DNA of 64,000 nt, taken from assembly GCF_047238125.1 (NCBI RefSeq), contig NZ_JBDFMH010000001.1:496001-560000 (forward strand), written 5' to 3'. Positions 1 to 9,926 of this stretch are shown here, piece after piece. Origin of the DNA: JBDFMH01 sp047238125. Lineage in GTDB: Bacteria > Pseudomonadota > Alphaproteobacteria > Sphingomonadales > Sphingomonadaceae. Every line of letters starts with the position of its first letter. Positions within the stretch are counted from its first letter, which is position 1. The notes under the pieces were generated by a model. That model saw only the letters and a list, made by a program, of their open reading frames with translations, was not told where the DNA came from and ran no database searches. Made by a program: the position numbers and the translations under genes.

Positions 1-1394
<1,394 letters not shown>

Positions 1395-1730
1395 AGGGTT
1401 GGAGTTTCCTGTCGCTATATTTTTTCCGGCCATCCGGTTGGATCCGGAGGTCTTTTGGCCGAAATGCCGCCGCGGCCCCATGCCGACGACGGCGTCCGGC
1501 ACGCAGCGAGGCGGAGGGGCTTCACGCAAATGCGAAAAGGGTGCGCCACGCGTAGGGCATCGCCCCCGCCGTGCGCACCGACCTCCGCGGGTCGCAGCCC
1601 GCAGGACGGGCGCGCTATAGCGACGTAAGGGCCCGGGGGCAAGGTGTTGCGGCGAGCGTACCGGGTTGCCAGCCATGGCGCGCGCTCCTAATCCGGCCGA
1701 CTTTCCCGATCCCGGCGGAGACCCAAGATC
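1395..1730. other. Intergenic region between divergent rpsA and fabD
   Basis: This 336-base stretch separates two divergent operons and must hold both promoters and leaders. Short open frames exist here but have no ribosome binding site and no recognisable product. I could not pick a convincing -35/-10 pair for either side. The rpsA leader contains an A-rich stretch just before the start, which would suit S1 binding to its own mRNA, but this is only a guess. Confidence 0.5.
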
Positions 1731-2666
1731 ATGCGTGCATTCCTGTTTCCTGGCCAGGGCAGCCAGTCCGTCGGCATGGGCGCCGGGCTTGCCGCGGCCA
1801 GCCCGGCCGCGCGCGAGACATTTCAGGAAGTGGACGACGCGTTGGTCCAGTCGTTGACGCGGCTGATGGCGGAAGGGCCGGAAGATCAGCTGGTGCTGAC
1901 CGAGAACGCCCAGCCGGCGATCATGGCAAACGCCATCGCGACACTGCGGGTTCTGGAGCGCGAGGGTGGCATCCGGCTCGCCGAGAAGGCGGATTATGTC
2001 GCCGGTCACTCGCTTGGCGAGTATAGTGCGCTATGCGGCGCCTCCGCGCTCGACCTTTCGACGACCGCGCGCCTGCTGAAGCTGCGCGGCCGTGCCATGC
2101 AGGCGGCGGTGCCGGTCGGCGAAGGGGCGATGGCCGCGCTGCTCGGGGCCGATATCGACAAGGCACAGGCGCTTTGCGATGCGGCTGCGGCCGGCGAAGT
2201 CCTGACCGTGGCCAACGACAATGATCCGTCGCAGGTTGTGATTTCCGGCCACCGCGGTGCGGTCGAGCGCGCCATCGCATTGGTGAAGGATCATGGTATC
2301 AAGCGTGGGGTGCTGCTGCCGGTTTCGGCGCCGTTCCACTGTCCGCTGATGCAGCCCGCCGCCGATGCCATGGCCCAAGCGCTCGACAAGGCTGCGCTCC
2401 AACCGCCGCTGGTGCCGGTCTATGCCAATGTGACCGCCGCTGCGGTCGCCGACCCTGATACGATCCGCGGCCTGCTGGTCGAACAGGTGACCGGGCGGGT
2501 GCGCTGGCGCGAGAGCGTGGCGGCGATGTGGGAAGCTGGTGTCACTGACTATGTCGAGTTCGGCGGCAAGGTGCTGGGTCCGATGATCAAGCGGATCGCC
2601 CCGGACGCGCAGGTGACGAGCGTGATCACGATGGACGATATCGAGCAGCTTTCGAAAGCGCTGTAG
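1731..2666 (+). CDS. fabD: Malonyl-CoA:ACP transacylase
   Basis: Moves the malonyl group from CoA to acyl carrier protein, supplying the two-carbon unit for fatty-acid elongation in the cytoplasm. The 311-residue length is normal. The GQGSQ motif lies at residues 8-12, the nucleophile is Ser94 in GHSLGEYSA, and Arg119 and His203 (in SAPFHC) match Arg117 and His201 of E. coli FabD. A GGAG lies about 12 bases before the ATG. It heads a fabD-fabG-acpP-fabF-mltG run on the same strand. Confidence 0.97.
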   Translation: MRAFLFPGQGSQSVGMGAGLAAASPAARETFQEVDDALVQSLTRLMAEGPEDQLVLTENAQPAIMANAIATLRVLEREGGIRLAEKADYVAGHSLGEYSALCGASALDLSTTARLLKLRGRAMQAAVPVGEGAMAALLGADIDKAQALCDAAAAGEVLTVANDNDPSQVVISGHRGAVERAIALVKDHGIKRGVLLPVSAPFHCPLMQPAADAMAQALDKAALQPPLVPVYANVTAAAVADPDTIRGLLVEQVTGRVRWRESVAAMWEAGVTDYVEFGGKVLGPMIKRIAPDAQVTSVITMDDIEQLSKAL

Positions 2667-2714
2667 GGCGCGGCGCGCGCGACCGCTTTGAACAGAGATG
2701 ACCAGGAGGATGGG

Positions 2715-3458
2715 ATGTTCGACCTAACCGGGATGACGGCACTGGTAACCGGCGCCAGTGGCGGGATCGGCTCCGCGATTGCCGAAGCGCTGGCCGGGCA
2801 GGGGGCGCGGCTGGCGCTGTCGGGCTCGAATGTCGACAAGCTGGAAGCCTATCGTGCGACGCTGGGTGGCGATCATGTCGCACTCGACTGCGATCTTTCC
2901 GATGGAGCGGCGGTCGACGGGCTCGTCCCGCGTGCGGTGACGGCGCTGGGCGGCAAGCTCGATATCCTGATCAACAATGCCGGCGTGACGCGCGATAACC
3001 TGGCAATGCGGATGAAGGACGATGAATGGGATCAGGTGATCCGCGTCAATCTCGAAGCCGCCTTCCGCCTGATCCGCGCCGCGGCCAAGCCGATGATGAA
3101 GGCGCGGTTCGGTCGGGTCGTTTCGATCTCTTCGGTGGTGGGCGCGACCGGCAACCCGGGGCAGGCCAATTACGCGGCGTCCAAGGCAGGCCTGGTCGGC
3201 ATGTCGAAGGCGCTGGCGCAGGAACTGGCCAGCCGCAACATTACCGTCAACTGTGTAGCGCCGGGCTTCATCCGATCGGCGATGACCGATGTGCTGCCCG
3301 ATGCGCAGAAGGAGACGCTTACCGCGCGGATTCCCGCGGGCAAGCTGGGCGAAGGCTCTGATATCGGGGCCGCGGTCGTCTATCTCGCCAGTCGCGAGTC
3401 CGGCTATGTCACCGGCCAGACGCTGCATGTGAACGGCGGCATGGCGATGATCTCGTGA
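2715..3458 (+). CDS. fabG: 3-oxoacyl-ACP reductase
   Basis: Reduces 3-oxoacyl-ACP with NADPH in the fatty-acid cycle. The 247-residue SDR fold has the cofactor loop TGASGGIG at residues 12-19, NNAG at 87-90 and the catalytic set Ser140, Tyr153, Lys157. The start at 2715 is preferred over an in-frame ATG at 2688 because AGGAGG sits 4-9 bases before it and because the protein then begins at the normal SDR first strand. It follows fabD by 48 bases and precedes acpP. Confidence 0.96.
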   Translation: MFDLTGMTALVTGASGGIGSAIAEALAGQGARLALSGSNVDKLEAYRATLGGDHVALDCDLSDGAAVDGLVPRAVTALGGKLDILINNAGVTRDNLAMRMKDDEWDQVIRVNLEAAFRLIRAAAKPMMKARFGRVVSISSVVGATGNPGQANYAASKAGLVGMSKALAQELASRNITVNCVAPGFIRSAMTDVLPDAQKETLTARIPAGKLGEGSDIGAAVVYLASRESGYVTGQTLHVNGGMAMIS

Positions 3459-3540
3459 CGGGGGCTTAACCCCGGCCACTTGCAACCCTATCTGCCCACC
3501 GCTAGGGCAACCGGCAACAAGCCTGGAGGAAGGTAAGAAT

Positions 3541-3777
3541 ATGAGCGAGACCGCCGAGCGCGTGAAGAAGATCGTCGTCGAGCATCTCGGCGTCGAAGCC
3601 GAGAAGGTCACCGAGGACGCCAGCTTCATCGACGATCTCGGCGCCGACAGCCTCGACATCGTCGAGCTGGTGATGGCGTTCGAGGAAGAGTTCGGCGTGG
3701 AGATCCCCGACGATGCGGCCGAGAAGATCGGCACCGTCAAGGATGCGATCAGCTATATCGAAACCCACAAGGGCTGA
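3541..3777 (+). CDS. acpP: Acyl carrier protein
   Basis: Carries growing acyl chains on a 4'-phosphopantetheine arm. It has 78 residues, is strongly acidic, and has the attachment serine Ser37 in the GADSLDIVEL motif. A strong GGAGG lies upstream of the start. Its place between fabG and fabF is the standard bacterial order. Confidence 0.98.
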   Translation: MSETAERVKKIVVEHLGVEAEKVTEDASFIDDLGADSLDIVELVMAFEEEFGVEIPDDAAEKIGTVKDAISYIETHKG

Positions 3778-3788
3778 ACCGATCGGTG

Positions 3789-3816
3789 GGCCGGCCCGGA
3801 AAAGGGTGGCCCGGCC
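3789..3816 (+). terminator. Hairpin between acpP and fabF
   Basis: GGCCGG (3789-3794) pairs with CCGGCC (3811-3816). An inner CCC (3795-3797) can pair with GGG (3804-3806) around a GGAAAA loop, leaving a small TGGC bulge. There is no clear T tract. It lies 11 bases after the acpP stop. Such a hairpin could partly stop transcription or stabilise the acpP end of the message, because ACP is needed in far larger amounts than FabF. Function is inferred. Confidence 0.4.
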
Positions 3817-3888
3817 ATCAGCAGGCCAGTCGGAACGGCTCCGCGGCATGACCGGGGAGCCGTTTCGCGTTCGAGAGGAGGGACGCGC

Positions 3889-5151
3889 ATGCGTCGTGTC
3901 GTCGTCACCGGCCTTGGCCTCGTCACCCCGCTGGGTGCCGATGTCGAGACCAGCTGGGCCAATATCCTGGCCGGCAAGTCGGGCGCTGGCCCGATCACGC
4001 GTTTCGACGCGTCGGATCAGAAGTGCCGCATCGCCTGCGAGGTGAAGCCCGCCGACCATGACTATGGGTTCGATGCCAACCGGCGCGTCGACCACAAGGT
4101 GCAGCGGCAAGTCGATCCCTTCATCGTGTTCGGCATCGATGCCGCCGGCCAGGCGCTCGAGGATGCGGGGCTGACCGAGATGAGCGAAGCCGAGCGCTTC
4201 CGTGCAGGCTGCTCGATCGGCGCTGGCATCGGCGGGCTGCCCGGCATCGAGAGCGAGTCGATCGTGCTGCACCAGAAGGGGCCGGCCCGGGTCTCGCCGC
4301 ATTTCGTGCATGGTCGGCTGATCAACCTGATCTCGGGGCAGGTCTCGATCAAATATGGTCTGATGGGCCCGAACCATGCGGTCGTCACTGCCTGTTCGAC
4401 CGGCGCGCATTCGATCGGAGACGCCGCCCGCATGATCGCGATGGACGATGCCGATGTCATGCTGGCAGGTGGCGCAGAAGGCGCGATCTGCCCGCTGGGT
4501 ATCGCCGGCTTCGCGCAGGCGCGCGCGCTGTCGACTGCGTTTAACGACCAGCCTGAAAAGGCGTCGCGGCCCTATGACAAGGATCGTGATGGTTTCGTGA
4601 TGGGCGAAGGCGCGGGAGTCGTCTGCCTCGAGGAATATGAGCATGCGAAGGCGCGCGGCGCGAAAATCTATGCCGAGGTGATCGGCTACGGCCTGTCGGG
4701 CGATGCCTATCACGTCACTGCCCCGCATCCGGAAGGCTCTGGCGCTTATCGTTCGATGGAAATGGCGTTGCGCAAGTCGGGCCTGAAGCCATCCGACATC
4801 GATTATATCAACGCCCATGGCACATCGACGCCGCTTGGCGATGAGCTGGAGCTCGGTGCCGTGCGCCGGCTGTTCGGCGATGCGATCGAAACCGTGTCGA
4901 TGTCGTCGACTAAGTCGGCGATCGGGCATCTGCTCGGCGGCGCAGGCGCAGTCGAATCGATCTTCTGCATCCTCGCGATCCGCGATCAGATCGTGCCGCC
5001 GACGCTGAACCTCGACAATCCGAGCGACGGCGTGCTGGGCGTCGATCTCGTTCCGCTTGTCGCGAAGAAGCGGAAGGTGCGCGCTGTCCTGAACAACTCG
5101 TTCGGCTTCGGCGGCACCAACGCATCGCTGGTCCTGCGGGCGGTCGACTGA
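3889..5151 (+). CDS. fabF: Beta-ketoacyl-ACP synthase II
   Basis: Condenses malonyl-ACP with acyl-ACP and sets chain length and unsaturation. It has 420 residues. The active-site cysteine is Cys169 (TACSTG); His310 (NAHGTSTPLGD), Lys342 and His347 (KSAIGHLLGGAG) complete the KAS II triad. The C-terminal GFGGTNAS loop is intact. A GAGAGGAGG stretch precedes the start. The stop is one base before the mltG start, so the two are probably co-transcribed. Confidence 0.97.
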   Translation: MRRVVVTGLGLVTPLGADVETSWANILAGKSGAGPITRFDASDQKCRIACEVKPADHDYGFDANRRVDHKVQRQVDPFIVFGIDAAGQALEDAGLTEMSEAERFRAGCSIGAGIGGLPGIESESIVLHQKGPARVSPHFVHGRLINLISGQVSIKYGLMGPNHAVVTACSTGAHSIGDAARMIAMDDADVMLAGGAEGAICPLGIAGFAQARALSTAFNDQPEKASRPYDKDRDGFVMGEGAGVVCLEEYEHAKARGAKIYAEVIGYGLSGDAYHVTAPHPEGSGAYRSMEMALRKSGLKPSDIDYINAHGTSTPLGDELELGAVRRLFGDAIETVSMSSTKSAIGHLLGGAGAVESIFCILAIRDQIVPPTLNLDNPSDGVLGVDLVPLVAKKRKVRAVLNNSFGFGGTNASLVLRAVD

Positions 5152-5152
5152 C

Positions 5153-6142
5153 ATGGCGGGCCGGGCGCGTCGGCGCAGCCGCACCCGGCCTATCCTGTTG
5201 ATCCTGCTGCTGGCAGCGGCCGGCGGTGCGTGGTTCTATGTCAGCAACGGCTGGACCGGCGCGGGACCTGCCGACCGGGCAGTGGCCGTCTCGATCCCCG
5301 AAGGTGCCACCCTAACGGCCGCCGCGCGCGTGCTCGAACGGGAAGGGGCAATCCGGTCGGCACGCGATTTCCTTCGCAACGCCAAGCTGTTCGGTGGATC
5401 GGCGGCAATCAAGGCCGGTGAGTATGAGTTCCCGGCTCGCGCAAGCGCACGGGAAATCCTCTCCCTGTTGCAGGCGGGGCGGACTTTGCAGCGGATGGTG
5501 ACGATCCCGGAAGGCATGCCGGCCGTGCTGGTCCATGAAAAGCTGACGGCCGAGCCCCTGTTGACCGGCAAGGTCGTGGTTCCCGCCGAAGGCTCCGTTC
5601 TGCCCGACAGCTATAGTTTCGAGCGCGGCGAGCAACGGGCTGCCGTGCTGAAGCGCATGCAGGCGGCGATGACCAAGACCGTCGACACGCTCTGGGCTTC
5701 GCGCAAGCCGTCCACTGCCGTCGTGAACAAGCGGGATGCCGTGATCCTGGCGTCGATCGTGGAGAAAGAGACGGGTATCCCATCTGAGCGCCGTACGGTC
5801 GCTGCCGTATACTCCAACCGGCTTCGCATGGGTATGAGGCTTCAGGCCGATCCGACCACGATCTACCCGATCACGAAAGGCCGGCCGCTCGGACGACGTA
5901 TCCGTCGGTCGGAGCTCGACGCGGTGAATGCCTACAACACCTATGCGAAGGCTGGGCTACCGGCCGGGCCGATCGCCAACCCGGGACGCGAGTCGATCGC
6001 GGCGGTGCTGGATCCGGCGCCGAGCAAGGCGATCTATTTCGTGGCGGACGGGACGGGCGGCCATGTCTTCGCGGAGACACTGGCGCAGCATAATGCCAAT
6101 GTCGCCAAATGGCGGGCATTGCGGGCCGCGCGCGGGGAATAG
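5153..6142 (+). CDS. mltG: Endolytic murein transglycosylase MltG
   Basis: Cuts nascent glycan strands in the periplasmic face of the inner membrane and is thought to set strand length. It has 329 residues. One N-terminal membrane segment lies at about residues 13-31 after an Arg-rich start. The YceG domain follows, with the catalytic glutamate Glu204 in ASIVEKETG and the conserved NRLRMGMRLQADPT stretch. It is placed immediately after fabF, a common arrangement in proteobacteria. Confidence 0.94.
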   Translation: MAGRARRRSRTRPILLILLLAAAGGAWFYVSNGWTGAGPADRAVAVSIPEGATLTAAARVLEREGAIRSARDFLRNAKLFGGSAAIKAGEYEFPARASAREILSLLQAGRTLQRMVTIPEGMPAVLVHEKLTAEPLLTGKVVVPAEGSVLPDSYSFERGEQRAAVLKRMQAAMTKTVDTLWASRKPSTAVVNKRDAVILASIVEKETGIPSERRTVAAVYSNRLRMGMRLQADPTTIYPITKGRPLGRRIRRSELDAVNAYNTYAKAGLPAGPIANPGRESIAAVLDPAPSKAIYFVADGTGGHVFAETLAQHNANVAKWRALRAARGE

Positions 6143-6161
6143 CGCGCAGCCCGCGGCACTG

Positions 6162-6299
6162 TCACATCTGTGTCGGGTGTGATCCCGGCGGTGGCGCGAC
6201 CGGATCGGTGGGCTGGACGGGTATAGGATCGGTCGGCTCGGGAACGGGCGGATCGACCGGGGTCGGGATATCACCGGGAACGGGCGGTTGGCTTGCCAT
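6162..6299 (-). CDS. Proline-rich microprotein, unknown function
   Basis: A 45-residue protein, about 40 percent proline, built from loose repeats of the type P-x-P-x-D-P. It has no signal peptide, membrane segment or cysteine. The start at 6299 is chosen because a strong GAAGGAG lies about 6 bases upstream; an earlier in-frame ATG at 6356 lacks one. It is convergent with mltG. The ribosome binding site makes it likely to be translated. I do not recognise a function. Confidence 0.6.
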   Translation of the reverse strand: MASQPPVPGDIPTPVDPPVPEPTDPIPVQPTDPVAPPPGSHPTQM

Positions 6300-6357
6300 G
6301 TCAGCTCTCCTTCGCCCGGAAGAACGCCCGAACCCACAAACGGTCCCGACACGCAAA

Positions 6358-6383
6358 CGCCCGGATCGTTTCCGATCCGGGCG
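6358..6383 (-). terminator. Perfect 11-bp hairpin, possible terminator
   Basis: CGCCCGGATCG (6358-6368) and CGATCCGGGCG (6373-6383) form a perfect 11-base stem with a 4-base loop. Read leftward, the stem is followed by GTTTGCG, a weak T-rich tail, so it could end a leftward transcript from the structured segment next to it. Read rightward there is no T tract. Confidence 0.45.
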
Positions 6384-6387
6384 CCGC

Positions 6388-6505
6388 GTGACGAACGTGC
6401 GTCAGCCCCCTCTGAGCCCGGCCCGCACGCTGAACGTCCCCTTCAACGCCAGCGGGGCCAGAGCCTCCCCGAACCACGGCCGTTTGCTGCCTGTGTTCGT
6501 GAGGA
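6388..6505. ncRNA. Possible structured small RNA (6S-like rod), strand uncertain
   Basis: The ends are complementary: ACGAAC (6391-6396) with GTTCGT (6495-6500). Inside, CTCTG (6410-6414) pairs with CAGAG (6459-6463) and CCCGC (6422-6426) with GCGGG (6452-6456), giving a rod with internal bulges. Read rightward, the CAGCCCCCTCTGAGCC segment recalls the 5' bubble of E. coli 6S RNA. Read leftward, ATGACA (6535-6530) and TAGGCC (6512-6507), 17 bases apart, could be a promoter, and the hairpin at 6358-6383 a terminator. The evidence for the two strands conflicts and I cannot fold or search it here. Confidence 0.3.
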
Positions 6506-6666
6506 TGGCCTAGCCCGCTGTCGCAACTTTGTCATTCTCCAACACGTAGCAACATTTCGAATCGAACCGTGCTGTGCCCGATTCGCCACAGCGGGCATCG
6601 GTTGCCGAGCGGCGCGCTACCCCGTAGGACACCGGCCAACCAATGCCAGCACGCCCGCGGAGCCTC

Positions 6667-7983
6667 ATGCGCCTGTCCAGACATTTCCTGCCCGTGATGA
6701 AGGAATCGCCGGCCGACGCCCAGATCATCAGCCACAAACTGATGTTGCGTGCGGGCCTTATCCGCCAGACGGCGGCGGGCATCTATGCCTGGCTACCGCT
6801 TGGCCACCGCGTGCTACGCCGGATCGAGCAGATCGTGCGCGAAGAGCAGGACCGGGCGGGCGCGATCGAACTGCTGATGCCGACGCTGCAATCGGCCGAT
6901 CTGTGGCGCCAGTCCGGTCGGTACGACGCCTACGGGCCGGAAATGCTGCGGATCCGCGACCGGCATGATCGCGACATGCTGTATGGGCCCACAAACGAGG
7001 AGATGATCACCGCCATCTTCCGCGACAGCGCCCGGAGCTACCGCGATCTGCCGCGCATCCTGTACCACATCCAGTGGAAGTTCCGCGATGAGGTGCGGCC
7101 GCGCTTCGGCATCATGCGCGGGCGCGAATTCCTGATGAAGGATGCCTACAGCTTCGATCTGGACGAGGCTGGCGCGCGCCACAGCTACAATCGCATGTTC
7201 GTGGCCTATCTGAACACCTTCGCGCGCATGGGCCTGCGTGCGATTCCGATGCAGGCTGATACCGGTCCGATTGGCGGCGATCTCAGCCACGAGTTCATCG
7301 TGCTTGCGCCGACCGGCGAGAGCGAGGTCTTCTATCATTCCAACTGGGAGCGGCCGGCCGAGCTGTCTTCGGTCGACTTCGACGATGTGGCGGGCCTGCA
7401 GGCCATCGTATCGGGCTACACCGCGGACTATGCGGCCACCGACGAGAAGCGCGATGTCGCGCGCGAAGCGGACGCAGGCGATGCCCTGCGCCAGTCCCGC
7501 GGGGTCGAAGTGGGCCACATCTTCTATTTCGGCACCAAATATTCGGCCGCGATGGGGATGACGGTGCAGGGCCCGGACGGCGCCCCCGTGACGCCGCAGA
7601 TGGGAAGCTACGGCATCGGCGTCTCGCGGCTGATGGGCGCGATCATCGAGGCCAGCCATGACGACAAGGGCATCATCTGGCCGGACGCGGTGGCGCCCTA
7701 CGCGGTGGCGCTGATCAACATGCGAGCCGATGACGCCAGCTGCGCCGCCGCCTCCGACGATCTCTACGCGCGCCTGCAGGCGGCCGGCGTCGAGACGCTG
7801 TACGATGATCGCGACGAGCGCGGCGGTGCGAAGTTCGCAACGGCCGACCTGATCGGTCTGCCCTGGCAGATCGTGATCGGCCCGAAGGGTCTGGAAAAGG
7901 GCGTGGTCGAACTTAAGCGCCGGGCGACCGGTGAAAAGCTGGAGCTGTCGGTCGAGGACGCGATCGCGCGGGTCTCCGAGTGA
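6667..7983 (+). CDS. proS: Prolyl-tRNA synthetase, short alphaproteobacterial type
   Basis: Charges tRNA-Pro. With the start at 6667 the protein has 438 residues, which is the usual length of the alphaproteobacterial form that lacks the inserted editing domain. It begins with the family-typical MRLSRHFLP. Class II motifs are visible (TNEEM; the FRDEVRPRFGIMRGREF stretch of motif 2; the SYGIGVSR stretch of motif 3), followed by an anticodon-binding domain. An ATG at 6643 is also in frame, but GGAG 5 bases before 6667 favours the shorter form. The stop overlaps the next start by 3 bases. Confidence 0.95.
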   Translation: MRLSRHFLPVMKESPADAQIISHKLMLRAGLIRQTAAGIYAWLPLGHRVLRRIEQIVREEQDRAGAIELLMPTLQSADLWRQSGRYDAYGPEMLRIRDRHDRDMLYGPTNEEMITAIFRDSARSYRDLPRILYHIQWKFRDEVRPRFGIMRGREFLMKDAYSFDLDEAGARHSYNRMFVAYLNTFARMGLRAIPMQADTGPIGGDLSHEFIVLAPTGESEVFYHSNWERPAELSSVDFDDVAGLQAIVSGYTADYAATDEKRDVAREADAGDALRQSRGVEVGHIFYFGTKYSAAMGMTVQGPDGAPVTPQMGSYGIGVSRLMGAIIEASHDDKGIIWPDAVAPYAVALINMRADDASCAAASDDLYARLQAAGVETLYDDRDERGGAKFATADLIGLPWQIVIGPKGLEKGVVELKRRATGEKLELSVEDAIARVSE

Positions 7984-9230
7984 TCCTCAACCGCTATGAA
8001 CGCATGGTTGCCCGGCGCTATCTGCTGCCGGGCAAGGGCGAGGGGTTCATCTTCCTCGTGGCCGGCATCAGCCTGATCGCGGTCGCGCTGGGCGTGGCGG
8101 CGTTGATCATCGTGATGAGCGTGATGAACGGCTTCCGCGCGGAACTGTTCGACAAGATCGTCGGGCTGAACGGCCATGCCGTTGTTCAGGGCTATGGCGG
8201 CAAGCTGCCCGACTGGCGGGAGATCGTGCGCGAGGCACGCGCGACTCCCGGTATCACCAGCGCGACTCCGCTGATCGAGCAGCCGTTGATGGCAAGTTAT
8301 GACGGTCGCGTCGAAGGCGTGCTCGTGCGCGGGATGACCATCGCCGATATCCGCGCCAACCCGGTGATCCGCGACAAGGTGCTGGCCGGCTCGCTTGCCG
8401 CGCTGACCCCTAATTCCGGCAATGTCGCAATCGGCGCGCGCCTGGCCGAGGCATTGGGGGCGGAAGTCGGTGGCCAGATCAGCCTGATCAGCCCGCAGGG
8501 CCAGACGACGCCGTTCGGCACGGTGCCGCGGATCGTGAGCTACACCGTTGCCGCGATCTTCGAGGTCGGCGTCTATGATTATGACAAGGCGTTCGTGATC
8601 CTGCCGATGGAGGATGCGCAGACCTTGCTGATGCTCGGCGATTCGGTCGGCATGGTGGAGATCGATACGCAGGATGCCGATCGCGTCGATCAGATCCTGC
8701 GGCCGCTGGCGGGCAAGGTGGCGGGGCAGGGCGAACTGCGCGACTGGCGATCGATGAACGCAGCGCTGTTCGAGGCGCTGTCGGTCGAGCGGGTGGTGAT
8801 GTTCGTGGTGCTGTCGATCATCATCCTGGTCGCGGTGTTCAACATCCTTTCGTCGCTGATCATGCTGGTCCGCGCCAAGACGCGCGATATCGCGATCCTG
8901 CGGACGATGGGCGCCAGCCGCGGCGGGCTGGTGAAGGTGTTCATGACGGTGGGCGTCACCATCGGATCGCTGGGCATCTTGGCCGGCATGATCCTGGGTT
9001 TCGTGGTGCTCTATTTCCGCCAGCCGCTGGTCAATGGCGTGCAGCGACTGACGGGACAGAACCTCTGGGATCCCTCGATCCGCTTCCTGACCGAGCTGCC
9101 ATCCAAGACTGATCCGTTCGAAGTGCTGGCGATCGTGCTGATGGCGCTGGTGCTGAGCTTCCTCGCCACGCTCTACCCGGCGTTCAAGGCGGCTGGCACG
9201 GATCCGGTCACGGTGCTGCGCTATGAGTGA
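7980..9230 (+). CDS. Lipoprotein-releasing ABC transporter permease (LolC/LolE family)
   Basis: Inner-membrane subunit that lifts outer-membrane lipoproteins out of the inner membrane for LolA. It has 416 residues. Four membrane segments lie at about 20-46, 271-296, 321-347 and 380-402, with a large periplasmic domain between the first two, and the family signature VMSVMNGFRAEL near residue 45. The start is a GTG whose GTGA overlaps the proS stop; an in-frame ATG eight codons on is possible. Alphaproteobacteria usually have one LolC/E-like protein (often called LolF), so no letter is assigned. Confidence 0.93.
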   Translation: MILNRYERMVARRYLLPGKGEGFIFLVAGISLIAVALGVAALIIVMSVMNGFRAELFDKIVGLNGHAVVQGYGGKLPDWREIVREARATPGITSATPLIEQPLMASYDGRVEGVLVRGMTIADIRANPVIRDKVLAGSLAALTPNSGNVAIGARLAEALGAEVGGQISLISPQGQTTPFGTVPRIVSYTVAAIFEVGVYDYDKAFVILPMEDAQTLLMLGDSVGMVEIDTQDADRVDQILRPLAGKVAGQGELRDWRSMNAALFEALSVERVVMFVVLSIIILVAVFNILSSLIMLVRAKTRDIAILRTMGASRGGLVKVFMTVGVTIGSLGILAGMILGFVVLYFRQPLVNGVQRLTGQNLWDPSIRFLTELPSKTDPFEVLAIVLMALVLSFLATLYPAFKAAGTDPVTVLRYE

Positions 9231-9894
9231 CATCCTCGCCGTGACCGGCCTTACCCGCAGCTTCGAACAGGGCGGGGAGCGGATTGACGTCCTGCGCGGG
9301 GTCGACCTGTCGGTTGCGCCCGGTGAAATCGTCGCGCTGCTGGGCCCATCGGGATCGGGCAAGTCGACCTTGCTGCAGGCGGTCGGCCTGCTTGAGGGCG
9401 GGTTCGAAGGCTCGATCCGGATCACGGGCGAGGAAGCAGCCCGGCTCGACAATGACGGCCGCACGCGCGTGCGGCGTGATCGACTGGGTTTCGTCTACCA
9501 ATTCCATCATTTGCTGCCGGACTTTTCGGCAGCCGAGAATGTGGTGCTGCCGGCCCTGATCCACGGCGCGACCCGCCCGGATGCGGAACGGCGCGCGGCC
9601 GACCTGCTGAGTGCCCTTGGGCTCGGCCACCGGTTGACTCATCGACCGGCGCAACTGTCCGGTGGTGAACAACAGCGCGTCGCAGTTGCTCGCGCGCTCG
9701 CGAACCGTCCTGCGCTGGTGCTCGCCGACGAACCGACCGGCAATCTCGACGAGGCAACGGCCGACGTCGTGTTGGCCGAATTCCTCCGGTTGGTGCGCGA
9801 GGAAGGGTCTGCCGCGCTCGTCGCTACGCATAACGAACGGCTGGCAAGCAAGATGGACCGCGTCGTTCGCTTGCATGAAGGCGTGTTGGCCTGA
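9223..9894 (+). CDS. lolD: Lipoprotein-releasing ABC transporter ATP-binding protein
   Basis: ATPase partner of the preceding permease. It has 223 residues. Walker A GPSGSGKST is at 41-49, the signature LSGGEQ at 145-150 and Walker B LVLADE at 165-170, followed by PTGNLD. The start overlaps the end of the permease gene by 8 bases, so the pair is translationally coupled. Confidence 0.95.
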   Translation: MSDILAVTGLTRSFEQGGERIDVLRGVDLSVAPGEIVALLGPSGSGKSTLLQAVGLLEGGFEGSIRITGEEAARLDNDGRTRVRRDRLGFVYQFHHLLPDFSAAENVVLPALIHGATRPDAERRAADLLSALGLGHRLTHRPAQLSGGEQQRVAVARALANRPALVLADEPTGNLDEATADVVLAEFLRLVREEGSAALVATHNERLASKMDRVVRLHEGVLA

Positions 9895-9897
9895 CCC

Positions 9898-9926
9898 TTG
9901 AAGCGGTCCAACTGGTGTATTATTTT
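9898..9926 (+). promoter_or_regulatory. Predicted sigma-70-type promoter
   Basis: TTGAAG (9898-9903) and TATTTT (9921-9926) are separated by 17 bases, a good match to a housekeeping promoter in this GC-rich background. It starts within 5 bases of the lolD stop and would drive the small gene at 9954. The -10 element lies inside the spacer of the perfect inverted repeat at 9911-9940. Confidence 0.55.

Larger units (their letters stand above)
6300..6666. other. Gene-free stretch upstream of proS
   Basis: About 367 bases without a convincing protein gene. It contains a perfect 11-base inverted repeat at 6358-6383 and a self-complementary segment at 6388-6505, both listed separately, plus the upstream region of the rightward proS. 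A short open frame at 6510-6782 on the minus strand overlaps proS and is not credible. Confidence 0.5.

Noticed and set aside
3502..5184. A 560-codon leftward open frame opposite acpP and fabF
   Set aside because: It has no recognisable domain, overlaps two certain genes, and is the usual shadow of a high-GC reading frame.
6545..6580. GGTTCGATTC on the minus strand looked like a tRNA T-loop
   Set aside because: The flanking five bases do not pair into a T stem and no acceptor or anticodon arm is found.
7764..9464. A 566-codon leftward open frame opposite proS and the lol genes
   Set aside because: Low-complexity Arg/His/Asp-rich translation antisense to certain genes.
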